The notes beneath the pieces are model-generated. The model ran no database searches and was not told where the DNA came from. It saw only the letters and a program-made list of their open reading frames with translations. This document shows positions 25,873 through 34,841 of a stretch of DNA of 64,000 nucleotides, one piece after another. The stretch is from Terribacillus saccharophilus (GTDB lineage Bacteria; Bacillota; Bacilli; Bacillales; Amphibacillaceae). A program made the translations under genes and the position numbers. Where the stretch lies: contig NZ_NPBD01000016.1 in the NCBI RefSeq assembly GCF_002272745.1, positions 34,052-98,051 of the forward strand, given 5' to 3'. Position 1 is the stretch's first letter. Each line of letters opens with the position of its first letter.

Positions 25873-26871
25873 TTATTCTTCAATTGCCTGAACCATGTAA
25901 TATGGACCAGCACCATGGTTTGAAGGTACCACTACCTTTCGTCCAGTCTCCGGATAATAAGCAGAATGGAAACTCACACCCGGATCAAAGCCAACAACAT
26001 AATACTTCTTGATTTTTTCCTCGTCTTTTTTTATCCAAATGCCATATCCGTAAGACGTTTCCTCATCCACTTTGACATGCGGCTTCAGGAGCTCCTCGGT
26101 AAGTGCTGCGTTCAGCAGCTTATGCTGAGTCAATGCATCCCAGAAACGCGCCATATTAGAAGCACTCACATACACCCCGCCATCCGCACCGCCTTTTACC
26201 GGCAACGCATATATATTGGAACGATACTCATCTTCCTCTTTAATATAGCCGATTGCAGTATTCCCCGGCAGTTTATCGAATGCAAAATAGCCGGCTTCTG
26301 TCATTTTAGCAGGATAAAAAATATGCTTTTGGACAAAGGTCGTAAATGGTTCGCCAGCTAGCTCCTCTACTACCAATCCTAATACGATGAAAGCAGCGTT
26401 GTTATAATGGAACCGTTCACCAGGCGGAAACATCATTTTCTTATCTTGGAATAATGGCAGAAAATCAGCACCCGATTTTACCCGGTACATCGGCAGCGTT
26501 TGCCATAGCTCCTCAAAGTCATCCATTTCTTCTTCATCAAAATAATCCGGTATGCCAGATGTGTGTGTCAGCAAGTGGTGAATTGTAACGTCTTGATGGA
26601 AATGCGGAAACTCTATCGAGAGACAATCTGTTAACTTTGACTGAAAATCCAGTCTTCCTTGCTCTACTAGCTTCGCGATAGCTACAGCTGTGAAAACCTT
26701 TGCTCCCGAAGCTATCCCGAATCTTGTTTGCTTATCGAATACTAGCTTCTCTTGCTTATTGGCATAACCATTTTGGAAGAAAAAGCTTTCTTGACCTTCT
26801 TCTACATACACCACACCAGAGTAATCTATTTCTTCTGCAACCTTTTCCAACTTATTCTTTAATCCGCTCAT
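25873..26871 (-). CDS. Serine hydrolase, beta-lactamase/penicillin-binding-protein class C family
   Basis: 332 residues. Catalytic SxxK in SGAKVF (about 55-58; Ser then Lys), YxN in HYNNAAF (about 151-153), and the class-typical HHLLTHTSGIPDY. The third motif, usually HxG, appears altered around VVGFDPG. No signal peptide, so probably cytoplasmic esterase or peptidase rather than a beta-lactamase. It begins 2 nt after the membrane-protein stop and abuts the NUDIX gene. Confidence 0.87.
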   Translation of the reverse strand: MSGLKNKLEKVAEEIDYSGVVYVEEGQESFFFQNGYANKQEKLVFDKQTRFGIASGAKVFTAVAIAKLVEQGRLDFQSKLTDCLSIEFPHFHQDVTIHHLLTHTSGIPDYFDEEEMDDFEELWQTLPMYRVKSGADFLPLFQDKKMMFPPGERFHYNNAAFIVLGLVVEELAGEPFTTFVQKHIFYPAKMTEAGYFAFDKLPGNTAIGYIKEEDEYRSNIYALPVKGGADGGVYVSASNMARFWDALTQHKLLNAALTEELLKPHVKVDEETSYGYGIWIKKDEEKIKKYYVVGFDPGVSFHSAYYPETGRKVVVPSNHGAGPYYMVQAIEE

Positions 26872-26873
26872 TA

Positions 26874-27341
26874 TTAAATATCCCCCTCTTTTGAATCTTC
26901 AAAATACTTACAGCAGTCTACTAGTAAAAGAAGCAACCATCGCCCGACCGGCGCCGCCAGTGGTAGCAGCAGAAACCCGTAGATAATTCCCCACACAATA
27001 ATATCTTCGACTGCTAAGTTTGCCAGTTCATTTCCCCACACTATTCGATGTGTCGTCAGGGAACCAAACGTTCCAGCATAAGTGACGACAACGAAAGCCA
27101 TGATGATGCTGATAACCAATTTTCTACCTTCACTGACACGGTCAATTTTTTTGAATTGTGCTCCAGCAATACTTAAAACCACAATAAATGGCACAATGAC
27201 TTGCAGGAATATCCCGACATACAATATTGGGGTAGCTGCCATGAGAACAAGGAAACTGACAACAACTCCAAAAACAAAGGTACAAAGTACCGCAGCCGTG
27301 ATACTGAATGCAGCTCCGACAATCAATCCTTTCACACTCAT
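26874..27341 (-). CDS. Small four-helix membrane protein of unknown function
   Basis: 155 residues with about four hydrophobic segments (5-27, 33-56, 75-97, 115-140). AGGGG precedes the ATG at 27341; the frame extends 45 codons further but upstream codons overlap the divergent phosphoesterase promoter region and have no ribosome site. First gene of the unit with the serine hydrolase and NUDIX genes. I do not recognise the family. Confidence 0.7.
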   Translation of the reverse strand: MSVKGLIVGAAFSITAAVLCTFVFGVVVSFLVLMAATPILYVGIFLQVIVPFIVVLSIAGAQFKKIDRVSEGRKLVISIIMAFVVVTYAGTFGSLTTHRIVWGNELANLAVEDIIVWGIIYGFLLLPLAAPVGRWLLLLLVDCCKYFEDSKEGDI

Positions 27342-27430
27342 GTAATCGACCCCTATTCTCCACTCACAAACCATGTTACCATAATTGGAAATATATGCAG
27401 GATATAAAAAGTATGAATGGGGTTGGTTAT

Positions 27431-28171
27431 ATGCGCATTGCTGTCCTAACAGATATACACGGAAATCTTCCTGCACTGCAGGCTGTAATAGGTGATATAG
27501 ACAAACGGGGAGACATCGAGCATATTTACTGCCTCGGTGATATGTTGGCGATTGGTTATGAAACTGATCGAGTACTGGAGCTTTTATTTGGGAGAGATGA
27601 CATATCGATTATTACCGGAAATCATGATGAAACAGTACTTGCACTAAGCAGACAGGAGACTTACCCCGAAAGCCATCAAAACGAAAGAGCACACCACCAG
27701 TGGATTACCGACCGGACGAATCAGGGTTATCTTGATATGCTCCATAAACTACCACGCCAAATCTATCAGCAGATCAAGGGACATACAGTTTTGTTCACGC
27801 ATTATCATATCCACCATGATAAGGCGACTGCACATATAAGCGAGGAGCCTTTCTCTCGAATTGTTGCGCCTACTCTAGAAAACTTGGAACTTTTATTTCA
27901 GAACCACACGGATACAGAACTAATTTGTTTTGGTCATCACCACCCTATCCATCATTTTCGCAACAACTGCAGCATCTTCCTGAACCCTGGCTCTCTCGGC
28001 TGTCAGCCAAAGCCTGCCGCACCTTACGCAATTGTAGATATAAAAGAAGAAATAAAAATTGAAATAATTGAAGTCCTATATGATAACAGATCTTTCTTAG
28101 AAGGGTATGAAAGATTCAAAGTACCCGAACGCGACATCATTCTAAAAATATTTCACGGCGGACAACTGTAG
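27431..28171 (+). CDS. Metallophosphoesterase (YfcE/calcineurin-like)
   Basis: 246 residues with the dimetal phosphoesterase motifs in order: DIHGN (about 8-12), GDMLAIG, GNHDE (about 58-62), FTHYHIHH and GHHHPIH, followed by NPGSLG. Acts as a phosphodiesterase or phosphatase with Mn2+ or similar; substrate unknown. The start at 27431 is chosen because MRIAVLTDIHGN begins the domain; the ribosome site (GGGGTTGG) is weak, and an in-frame ATG lies at 27413. Divergent from the membrane protein gene, convergent with pbuE. Confidence 0.88.
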   Translation: MRIAVLTDIHGNLPALQAVIGDIDKRGDIEHIYCLGDMLAIGYETDRVLELLFGRDDISIITGNHDETVLALSRQETYPESHQNERAHHQWITDRTNQGYLDMLHKLPRQIYQQIKGHTVLFTHYHIHHDKATAHISEEPFSRIVAPTLENLELLFQNHTDTELICFGHHHPIHHFRNNCSIFLNPGSLGCQPKPAAPYAIVDIKEEIKIEIIEVLYDNRSFLEGYERFKVPERDIILKIFHGGQL

Positions 28172-28177
28172 AAATAG

Positions 28178-28208
28178 AAAAAGCGGACATATGATATGCC
28201 CGCTTTTT
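28178..28208. terminator. Bidirectional terminator between phosphoesterase and pbuE
   Basis: AAAAAGCGG / CCGCTTTTT with a 13-nt loop, converging genes on both sides. Confidence 0.85.
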
Positions 28209-28210
28209 CT

Positions 28211-29374
28211 TTATTGATTTTGAACTGTTTTTCGAACCGTACTACGTAAAGACCATATCGCGAAACCAAAGGAGATAACAACCAAGAGACTGCCAACATG
28301 TGCTGTTGTCTGCATGGAAGAAGTTGCACCGTTTACGACTCCTCCAACCAATGAACCTAACGATATACCAATCTGCAGTGCAGAATTATTGAAACTCTGA
28401 TGAATGCCCGCTGTTTCCGCATCTGTTTCCACTATATAATTCTGTAATGGCGGTGCCAGACTCCAGCTTAATGCAGCCCAGATTACCATAACTACAAGGA
28501 ATAACGGGAAGGAAACCGTAGAGAACGGAAGCAGGAACAAAATAATTGCAAATGACGCTACAACAAGGATGATACTCACCTTTGATCCAAATTTATCCGC
28601 CAGGCTGCCTCCAAAGGCTCCGCCGCCAACTGCAGCAATACCAAAGATAAAGTAGCAAATACTAATCCACTGCGTGTTCAGACCTAATTCTGATTCAAGG
28701 AAAGGTGTGAAATAAGCGTAAATCGTATAGTGACCTGCAAGCAGGAAAAGCATTGTTAAATGTGCTGTCAGCATCTTTTTATTACGCAGTGCTTTCAGCT
28801 GCGATTTCAAGGATTGCACTTGTTCTACCTCAATACGATCGAGCGTGAATGCGATTAATATCATAGAAAGCAAAGCCATTAAGCCAATGAACAAAAACAG
28901 CATTCTCCAGCCGAATGCATCACTGATGATAATACCAATCGGCACCCCAAGTACAAGTGAAGAACTGATCCCCATGTAAATAAGACCGATTGCTTTCGCA
29001 CGATGCTGCTGCTTCACGATTTTCGCCGCTATCGTCAAAGAAAGAACTATAATTAATGCTGTACTCATGGCCGTAATAACGCGAGCAATCATGACAAAGA
29101 GGAAGGAAGGACTCATATAAGTGATGACATTCCCCAGTACAAATATACCAAGTGTCAGCAGCAAGAGCTTCTTCCGCTCAATATTTGCAGTCATCGTATA
29201 TAAAATCGGACCAGACACCGCATAAACCAAAGCGAATACCGTTATAAGCTGCCCTGCCTGTCCAATTGAAACCTGCAGATCACTCGCTATGGTTGGCAAT
29301 ATCCCCCCGACAATTAGTTCAACTAACCCTACCGATATAACAGAAATAGCTAATATAAAGACTCTGAAATTCAA
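28211..29374 (-). CDS. pbuE: Purine base/nucleoside efflux transporter PbuE
   Basis: 387 residues, MFS DHA1 family with twelve helices. It aligns end to end with B. subtilis PbuE (388 residues): MNF-VF start, GLVELIVGGILP, QAGQLI-VFAL-YAVSGP, IERKKL, AMSTALIIVLSLTIA. PbuE exports adenine, hypoxanthine and related bases. The start is a TTG after AAAGGAAATGG; the nearby ATG is in another frame. Its leader carries an adenine-type purine riboswitch and terminator, exactly as in B. subtilis, which supports the assignment strongly. Confidence 0.95.
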   Translation of the reverse strand: MNFRVFILAISVISVGLVELIVGGILPTIASDLQVSIGQAGQLITVFALVYAVSGPILYTMTANIERKKLLLLTLGIFVLGNVITYMSPSFLFVMIARVITAMSTALIIVLSLTIAAKIVKQQHRAKAIGLIYMGISSSLVLGVPIGIIISDAFGWRMLFLFIGLMALLSMILIAFTLDRIEVEQVQSLKSQLKALRNKKMLTAHLTMLFLLAGHYTIYAYFTPFLESELGLNTQWISICYFIFGIAAVGGGAFGGSLADKFGSKVSIILVVASFAIILFLLPFSTVSFPLFLVVMVIWAALSWSLAPPLQNYIVETDAETAGIHQSFNNSALQIGISLGSLVGGVVNGATSSMQTTAHVGSLLVVISFGFAIWSLRSTVRKTVQNQ

Positions 29375-29414
29375 TTTCCATTTCCTTTCTATATCCTATA
29401 TTCGAAAATGGCAC

Positions 29415-29461
29415 ATAAAAAACTCCCTGATTACAGATTATAAATCTGTAATCAGGGAGTT
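29415..29461 (-). terminator. Terminator of the pbuE riboswitch expression platform
   Basis: Perfect 19-bp arms (29421-29439 and 29443-29461) with 3-nt loop, followed on the minus strand by six T. The distal arm overlaps the aptamer's 3' side, so adenine binding should block this stem and permit pbuE expression. Confidence 0.9.
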
Positions 29462-29508
29462 ATGGCTCCTGGTAGAGACCCTCAAACCAAATTATTGAGG
29501 TTATACAG
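29446..29508 (-). promoter_or_regulatory. Purine riboswitch aptamer, adenine type
   Basis: Minus strand: P1 CTGTA/TACAG, TATAA junction, P2 CCTCAA/TTGAGG, loop with TTTGG, TCTCTACC junction, P3 AGGAG/CTCCCT with CCATAA loop. The J3/1 position that reads C in guanine riboswitches is T here (GATTAC), which predicts adenine binding. Confidence 0.93.
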
Positions 29509-29540
29509 TGTAACACGAACGTATTCCATTTTCTTATAGC

Positions 29541-29569
29541 ATTATAGCAAGATACTGACATAACTGCAA
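29541..29569 (-). promoter_or_regulatory. SigA promoter of pbuE
   Basis: TTGCAG (29564-29569) and TATAAT (29541-29546) separated by 17 bp, about 33 nt upstream of the aptamer. Confidence 0.8.
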
Positions 29570-29631
29570 GATGTAGCAAGCACTAAAGATGCATTCTAAA
29601 CAATTGCCAGAAAATGTTTAAGTTTTTATGA

Positions 29632-29661
29632 TTGCTTTATCGGAAAACCTCGATATACAAT
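29632..29661 (+). promoter_or_regulatory. Promoter of the ArsR gene, apparently giving a leaderless mRNA
   Basis: TTGCTT (29632-29637), 18-bp spacer, TACAAT (29656-29661). Transcription would start about 7 nt later, at or next to the A of the ATG at 29668. No ribosome site is present. CGATATACAA at 29651-29660 recurs before the neighbouring MFS gene. Confidence 0.55.
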
Positions 29662-29667
29662 AGACTC

Positions 29668-29982
29668 ATGAATACAATCGATCTATTCAAAGCTTTGTCG
29701 AATGAAAAACGACTGCAAATACTGCATTGGCTTAAAGAACCGGAGAAGCATTTTCCCAAGCAGCAGGCACATTTGCCGAAGGAGGTTCATTACAAGGGCG
29801 GTGTCTGTGTCGGAGACATTCAAGAAAAGGTCCAAGCTTCTCAATCCACGGTTTCGCAATATCTGGCCATGATGCAGCGCGCAGGGTTATTGGAGTCTAT
29901 CCGTTATAATCAATGGACATACTACCGCAGAAATGAAGAGACTATTCAGAAGCTAGCAGCTTACCTGGATAAAGAATTGTAA
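29668..29982 (+). CDS. ArsR/SmtB-family winged-helix repressor
   Basis: 104 residues. Family start DLFKALSNEKRLQILHWL, recognition helix region VQASQSTVSQYLAMMQRAGLLES and wing RYNQWTYYRR. A Cys in GGVCVGDI is at a position used for sensing in some members, but no full metal motif is visible. Followed after 95 nt by an MFS exporter in the same direction, and both promoters contain CGATATACAA, so it probably represses itself and the exporter. Start chosen at 29668 because the domain begins there; no ribosome site. Confidence 0.85.
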   Translation: MNTIDLFKALSNEKRLQILHWLKEPEKHFPKQQAHLPKEVHYKGGVCVGDIQEKVQASQSTVSQYLAMMQRAGLLESIRYNQWTYYRRNEETIQKLAAYLDKEL

Positions 29983-30032
29983 TGACTTTCAAGAGATCCT
30001 CCATGGATTTCTTTTCTTTCAACTTTGGATAT

Positions 30033-30052
30033 CGGTTTATTACGATATACAA
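30033..30052 (+). promoter_or_regulatory. Putative ArsR operator before the MFS gene
   Basis: Contains the dyad ATATCG (30030-30035 region) / CGATAT and the decamer CGATATACAA (30043-30052) that also overlaps the -10 region of the ArsR gene. Confidence 0.5.
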
Positions 30053-30076
30053 ATATACAACAATTGGAGTGACACG

Positions 30077-31243
30077 ATGGCTTTAACTAAGAAACAGACA
30101 TTTTTAGCATTCACATTAACTTTACTGACGTTCGTAATGGGAACAAGCGAATTCGTCATTGTCGGCTTATTGACAGAAGTAGCTGCCGATTTAAACGTAA
30201 CTGTAGCATCTGCAGGAACACTAGTTTCGGGCTTTGCGATTGCCTATGCAATCGCTACTCCTCTCTTAACTGGATGGGTAAGCCGATTTCCGAAGTATCC
30301 GCTCATGCTTACACTTATTATTGTTTTTATTCTAGGTAATACTATTAGCGCACTAACATCATCCTTCGGCGTCTTACTTGCAGCACGAATCGTCACAGCA
30401 GCAGCGAGTGGTGTCCTTACTGCTTTAGCAATGACTGTAGCTAGTGACACAATGCCAGCGGCAAGACGTTCTTCCGTTATTGCACTCATTTTTGCTGGTT
30501 TCACGATCTCCAATGTCTTGGGTGTACCGCTTGGCACATTCATAGGTCAATTAGGTTCGTGGCATCTGACATTCTGGGTGACTGCACTACTCGGGGTGAT
30601 CGCCTTTGTTATCAGTCTGTTCATCTTACCAAAGACAGCAGCAGGCGAGAAAAGTTCCATCGTGAAGCAGCTTGTCCTATTCAAAAATCCAAAAATTCTT
30701 GTCGGTTTCTTTATCCCGACATTCAGTATCGCTGGAACATATACAATATACACGTACATCACACCTATCATCGAGGATGAATTAGGTATTGCATCCAGCT
30801 CAGTCGGTCTTGTCTTGCTTGCATACGGACTCTTTTCCATCGCTAGCAACTTCTTGGCTGGTAAGATTGCAGGCCGAAACGGTATTGGAGATCTGCGTTA
30901 CGCGTTCATCATCCAGGCAATCATCATTGGCTCCCTATACCTAACAATGGATATTACAATTGCTGGATTGATCAGCATCATGCTGATGGCAGTTATGATT
31001 TACGTTATGAATGCGACCATTCAAATTTATCTCATGGACCAGGCAGCAGCTTATTCGACAGCAGCCAGGGATTTTGCTTCCTCGCTGACTCCCGTTTCCG
31101 TCAATATCGGTATTACACTTGGCTCCGCTTTAGGAGGATTGGTCGTTGCATACGGAAACCTGCCTAACCTAGCAATTGTGGGCGGAATATGTGCCCTTAT
31201 CGCCTCCCTATTATCGTTTATCAGTTATCGAATGGAGAGCTGA
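30077..31243 (+). CDS. MFS transporter, DHA1 family
   Basis: 388 residues, twelve helices. Drug:H+ antiporter-1 features: FVMGTSEFVIVGLL in the first helix, RFPKYPLM loop (degenerate motif A), GVPLGTFIGQLGSW (motif C region). Similar to YdhP/AraJ-type exporters. Substrate unknown. AATTGGAGTG precedes the ATG. Downstream of, and probably controlled by, the ArsR-family regulator. Confidence 0.9.
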   Translation: MALTKKQTFLAFTLTLLTFVMGTSEFVIVGLLTEVAADLNVTVASAGTLVSGFAIAYAIATPLLTGWVSRFPKYPLMLTLIIVFILGNTISALTSSFGVLLAARIVTAAASGVLTALAMTVASDTMPAARRSSVIALIFAGFTISNVLGVPLGTFIGQLGSWHLTFWVTALLGVIAFVISLFILPKTAAGEKSSIVKQLVLFKNPKILVGFFIPTFSIAGTYTIYTYITPIIEDELGIASSSVGLVLLAYGLFSIASNFLAGKIAGRNGIGDLRYAFIIQAIIIGSLYLTMDITIAGLISIMLMAVMIYVMNATIQIYLMDQAAAYSTAARDFASSLTPVSVNIGITLGSALGGLVVAYGNLPNLAIVGGICALIASLLSFISYRMES

Positions 31244-31255
31244 TACCAATACATG

Positions 31256-31289
31256 AAAAAGGACAGGTTGTTATCAACCTGTCCTTTTT
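31256..31289. terminator. Bidirectional terminator
   Basis: Perfect 15-bp arms AAAAAGGACAGGTTG / CAACCTGTCCTTTTT with a TTAT loop, between the converging MFS and GNAT genes. Confidence 0.92.
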
Positions 31290-31852
31290 GTATTTAAAAA
31301 ATCAGATTTAGTTACTGCGTACATTTTCACATCACGCTGTGCTCCTTTTATATAAAGCAACTTGCGTAATGTCCCTTCAAATGACATACCAGCCTTCTGC
31401 ATGACTTTCTCCGAACCGCTATTTTCCACATCACATTTCGCCTGAACACGCTCAAGTTCCATTCGCTCAAAACCGAACTGAATGACTTGCTTTGCTGCCT
31501 CGGTCATGTAGCCCTTCTGCCAATACGGCTGCGCAAGTACGTAGCCAATTTCACCTACATGGTGATTCTGCTGCCAGGAGACATAATTAATTGTACCAAT
31601 TAAACGCTTCTCTTCCTTAAGTTCAATTCCCCAAAAAACTGCCTGATTACTTTCGTATAAACTCAGAATGATATCCAGGAATTGCTGTGTATCGTCCACC
31701 GATTGGTGAGTGGTCCAAGTGACAAACTCAGAAACAGCCGGATCTGATCCATAGGCATATATTGCCTCTACATCTGATGCAGTCAACTTACGAAGAATAA
31801 GCCGCTCGGTTTCTAAGGATGGAAGGTTTTCAAGTATGTGTTCTGTTAGCAT
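31274..31852 (-). CDS. GNAT acetyltransferase, RimJ/RimL type
   Basis: 192 residues. SLETERLILRKLTASDVEAIYAY start and IGYVLAQPYWQKGYMTEAAKQVIQFGF acetyl-CoA region are typical of the Acetyltransf_3 group, whose members acetylate protein N-termini or small molecules. NSGSEKVMQKAGMSFEG is the usual C-terminal motif. AGGAGGAAG precedes the ATG. The 3' end overlaps the bidirectional terminator. Confidence 0.92.
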   Translation of the reverse strand: MLTEHILENLPSLETERLILRKLTASDVEAIYAYGSDPAVSEFVTWTTHQSVDDTQQFLDIILSLYESNQAVFWGIELKEEKRLIGTINYVSWQQNHHVGEIGYVLAQPYWQKGYMTEAAKQVIQFGFERMELERVQAKCDVENSGSEKVMQKAGMSFEGTLRKLLYIKGAQRDVKMYAVTKSDFLNTKRTG

Positions 31853-31943
31853 GATAACTTCCTCCTGACAACGTTTGTATAAATTTTACATATATATATT
31901 CATCATCATAAACTAGTGTTGGATTTCAATCTACTGAAAAACA

Positions 31944-31985
31944 AAAAACTTCCTGCATACAGATAATAACTGTATGCAGGAAGTT
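31944..31985 (-). terminator. Terminator of the c-di-GMP gene pair
   Basis: Perfect 16-bp arms AACTTCCTGCATACAG / CTGTATGCAGGAAGTT with a 7-nt loop and six T on the minus strand. Confidence 0.92.
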
Positions 31986-31999
31986 CTATTAATCTGATC

Positions 32000-33286
32000 T
32001 CATTCAAAAAATGTCCGATACATATTCTTGCCATTCTTTTTCGCCTGATACAATGCGGCATCAGCACTCCGCATCAACTCATACTCCTTCGTGCCATCCG
32101 CCGGATAGAAGGCTATCCCGACACTGGATGTTGTCCTAAAGAGATTCCTGCCTATATTCCATGCTTTTTGAAAGGACGCCAGGATATCGTCTGCAATACG
32201 AAGAACATCATTTTCCTCTTCAATTTCCGGCAAAAGAATCGTAAATTCATCCCCACCTTGTCTCGAGAGTACATCATGATTCCGCAGGCATCCCTTGACC
32301 CTGTGAGCGAATTGCTTTAACAGCTCATCGCCTACATCATGACCAAGAGTATCATTGATATATTTAAAATTGTCGAGATCCAAATACATAACAGCTGCTT
32401 TCTTTTTGTTCTGCTTTGCCTCTTCCAGCGCTTGATCCAGCTTTTCCTTGAACAGCCTGCGGTTCGGGAGCCCAGTTAAAGTATCATGATAGGCCATATG
32501 CGTCAGTTTCTGTTCATATGCCAATCTTTCCGTAATGTCCCTTGAGACAAAGAGGAAATGTTCAAATATCCCATCCTCGTCGAAGATAGGACTTGCTTGC
32601 GCCTCCAGCCAAATCCAATTGCCCATGATATTCTTAAAACGGAATTTCAGCACTTTGCCCTCTTTGGTCATCACCATTTCATCCATTTGCCGCCGTACCT
32701 TTATACGGTCATCTTCATGCATGAAATCCCTCGCTGGTTTTCCCTCATACGCAACAGCAGGAAACCCAAGCACCGTTACATGGGACGGTGAAGCGTACTT
32801 GAAATAGCCTTCCCAATCAATGATACAGACCAAATCTGTCATATTCTCCGCAATCAATCTGTATCGCGCTTCACTTTGCCGCAACGCTTCTTCAGCCATT
32901 TTTCTTCCGGTGTGCTCCTGTATGATCATTAAGTAAGAAAGCTCTCCTTCATACTCTAAAGAAACACCAGTTATTTCAACATCAATGACCGCTCCATCCA
33001 GACGCACCACTTTCTCCTCTGTCGGCGATATTACTACTCCGACTTGATTTAATTGCTGGGAACGCTTTTCAACCATGTCTACATAGGCAGGGGGAGAAAA
33101 ATCCAGAATTGATTTTCCTTTTAGCTCCTGTATAGAGATAGCACCAATCAGATCAACAAAAGCTTTATTTGCGTGCTGGATGCTGCCTTCTCTGTGAATG
33201 ACTATGGCTACAGGTAATGATTCCAGAAACATCAGCTGCTGTACATCTAACTTTTCGAATATATAGTCCTCTTCTCTACGATGCAT
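32000..33286 (-). CDS. PAS-PAS-GGDEF diguanylate cyclase
   Basis: 428 residues: PAS at about 15-130, PAS/PAC at about 137-255 (YRLIAENMTDLVCIIDWEGYF), GGDEF at about 262-425. The active-site loop RQGGDEF is intact and an RxxD inhibitory site (RNHD) lies five residues before it, so it should make c-di-GMP and be product-inhibited. No membrane segment. It starts inside the last codons of the EAL gene (11-nt overlap) with only a weak GGTGGTG ribosome site, so it depends on coupling or is the second half of a split protein. Confidence 0.88.
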   Translation of the reverse strand: MHRREEDYIFEKLDVQQLMFLESLPVAIVIHREGSIQHANKAFVDLIGAISIQELKGKSILDFSPPAYVDMVEKRSQQLNQVGVVISPTEEKVVRLDGAVIDVEITGVSLEYEGELSYLMIIQEHTGRKMAEEALRQSEARYRLIAENMTDLVCIIDWEGYFKYASPSHVTVLGFPAVAYEGKPARDFMHEDDRIKVRRQMDEMVMTKEGKVLKFRFKNIMGNWIWLEAQASPIFDEDGIFEHFLFVSRDITERLAYEQKLTHMAYHDTLTGLPNRRLFKEKLDQALEEAKQNKKKAAVMYLDLDNFKYINDTLGHDVGDELLKQFAHRVKGCLRNHDVLSRQGGDEFTILLPEIEEENDVLRIADDILASFQKAWNIGRNLFRTTSSVGIAFYPADGTKEYELMRSADAALYQAKKNGKNMYRTFFE

Positions 33287-34841
33287 CGCGACACACCACC
33301 ACTATATATTCCACTTCCCCCTGTTCATCCAGTACAGGAGTTCCGATAGCTTCGACTAGCAGCCATCCATTATCGGCGCACTTGTATCTGAACTTCACCT
33401 GCCAAGCTGTTTTCAATGTCACAATCTGATGGATCCGGGTTTGAATCAATTCCTCATCCTCAGTGTGTATCCATTTAAAAGCACTTTCTCCTACAAAGGT
33501 TTCAGGAGCTATACCCAGCAGCTTTTGGTGGGACGGTGAAGCATAAAGGATAATAGCGTCCGAATTTATTATACATATCAAGTCCTGGACATTCTCTGCA
33601 ATCAGACGATATTTCACATCATCTGAGCTGAATACAACTCCAGTTTTCTTTGTAATATCCACGGAACATCCAATTACCTCGACTACCTTCCCACCACGTA
33701 TAATTGGTCGCAGCGAAGTGACATATGACAAACCATTCACATCGGACTCGTATATGACATTCTCTTCCCCATTCCATGCCCGCTCGTAAAATTCCATTTT
33801 TCTTTCCGCTTCTTCAACCGGGAGAAAGTCTTTTAAGTCTTTTCCGATAAGCTGGTCAGGAGTAAACTGCAAGCGGTAAATTAGTTCCCCATCACAAAAA
33901 CTATGGACAAACCGTTCATTTTCCTTTTTATATTTAAAAATCATGCCGCGCTGTTTTCTGACGGCCTCCTGCAAATCCTGATACGTATTTTCTACACCGT
34001 TTTGCAGCCACGTTTCGTTGGATTTCTCTAAAGAGATGCCTTCATCTGGAATAATCTGTTCCAAACAAGGAATGCTTCTCGTAAATTCCTCTGGCGCAAC
34101 CGGTTTACTGAAAAGATAACCCTGCGCCTCATTACATAGGTTCTGCTGCAGAAAGACGAGATGGTCTTTGGACTCCACCCCCTCAGCTATCACTTCAAGC
34201 TTTAATTGGTGCGCCATTGCGATAATTGTTTTGACAATGGTAGCGTCCTTTGAATCAATCGTGCAATTACGCACAAATGACCGATCTATTTTGATAATGT
34301 CTATCGGAAATTCCTTTAAGTGGTAGAGGGAACTATATCCGGTGCCAAAGTCATCCAGACTGATTCGAACACCTATCTGTTTCAGCTTATGCAATATAGG
34401 CAATACATAATCGACATCCATCGTCATAGACTCGGTAATCTCCAGCTCCAAATGCTCCGGAGAGAGCCGTGATTCTTCTAAAATAGACTGTACCTTTTCT
34501 GCCAAATCACCTTGGTACAACTGAGAAGCGGATAGATTAACCGCCACAATCATAGAAGACAGACCTTGTTCCTGCCACGCTTTATTCTGTATACATGCCG
34601 TCCGCAGCACCCATTCCCCAATAGGCAGAATCATCCCTGTCTCTTCAGCAGTAGGGATAAATTCCAGCGGAGATATTATTCCCTGTTCAGGATGCTCCCA
34701 GCGGATCAGCGCCTCCACTCCGGACAATTTGCCTGTCTGCAGGTTGAGCTTTGGCTGGTAAAGAAGACGAAATTCCTCCCTATCAAGTGCGTGCAACAAC
34801 TCTTCTTTCAAATTATCTTTAGTTGATTTATATACATTCAC
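33276..34841 (-). CDS. EAL-PAS-PAS c-di-GMP phosphodiesterase
   Basis: 521 residues. EAL domain first (about 10-255) with substrate and metal motifs VEALIRW, DDFGTGYSSL, KIDRSFV and EVIAEGVES, all intact, predicting hydrolysis of c-di-GMP; then two PAS domains (about 285-400 and 405-518). The start is GTG after GAGGTG. The PAS that ends it (EYIVVVCRDAS) stops just before the next gene's start in another frame; EAL at the N-terminus and GGDEF at the far end of the pair are an unusual order. Confidence 0.9.
   Translation of the reverse strand: MNVYKSTKDNLKEELLHALDREEFRLLYQPKLNLQTGKLSGVEALIRWEHPEQGIISPLEFIPTAEETGMILPIGEWVLRTACIQNKAWQEQGLSSMIVAVNLSASQLYQGDLAEKVQSILEESRLSPEHLELEITESMTMDVDYVLPILHKLKQIGVRISLDDFGTGYSSLYHLKEFPIDIIKIDRSFVRNCTIDSKDATIVKTIIAMAHQLKLEVIAEGVESKDHLVFLQQNLCNEAQGYLFSKPVAPEEFTRSIPCLEQIIPDEGISLEKSNETWLQNGVENTYQDLQEAVRKQRGMIFKYKKENERFVHSFCDGELIYRLQFTPDQLIGKDLKDFLPVEEAERKMEFYERAWNGEENVIYESDVNGLSYVTSLRPIIRGGKVVEVIGCSVDITKKTGVVFSSDDVKYRLIAENVQDLICIINSDAIILYASPSHQKLLGIAPETFVGESAFKWIHTEDEELIQTRIHQIVTLKTAWQVKFRYKCADNGWLLVEAIGTPVLDEQGEVEYIVVVCRDAS

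Noticed and set aside
25873..26871. True beta-lactamase
   Set aside because: No signal peptide and an altered third motif; more likely a cytoplasmic serine hydrolase.
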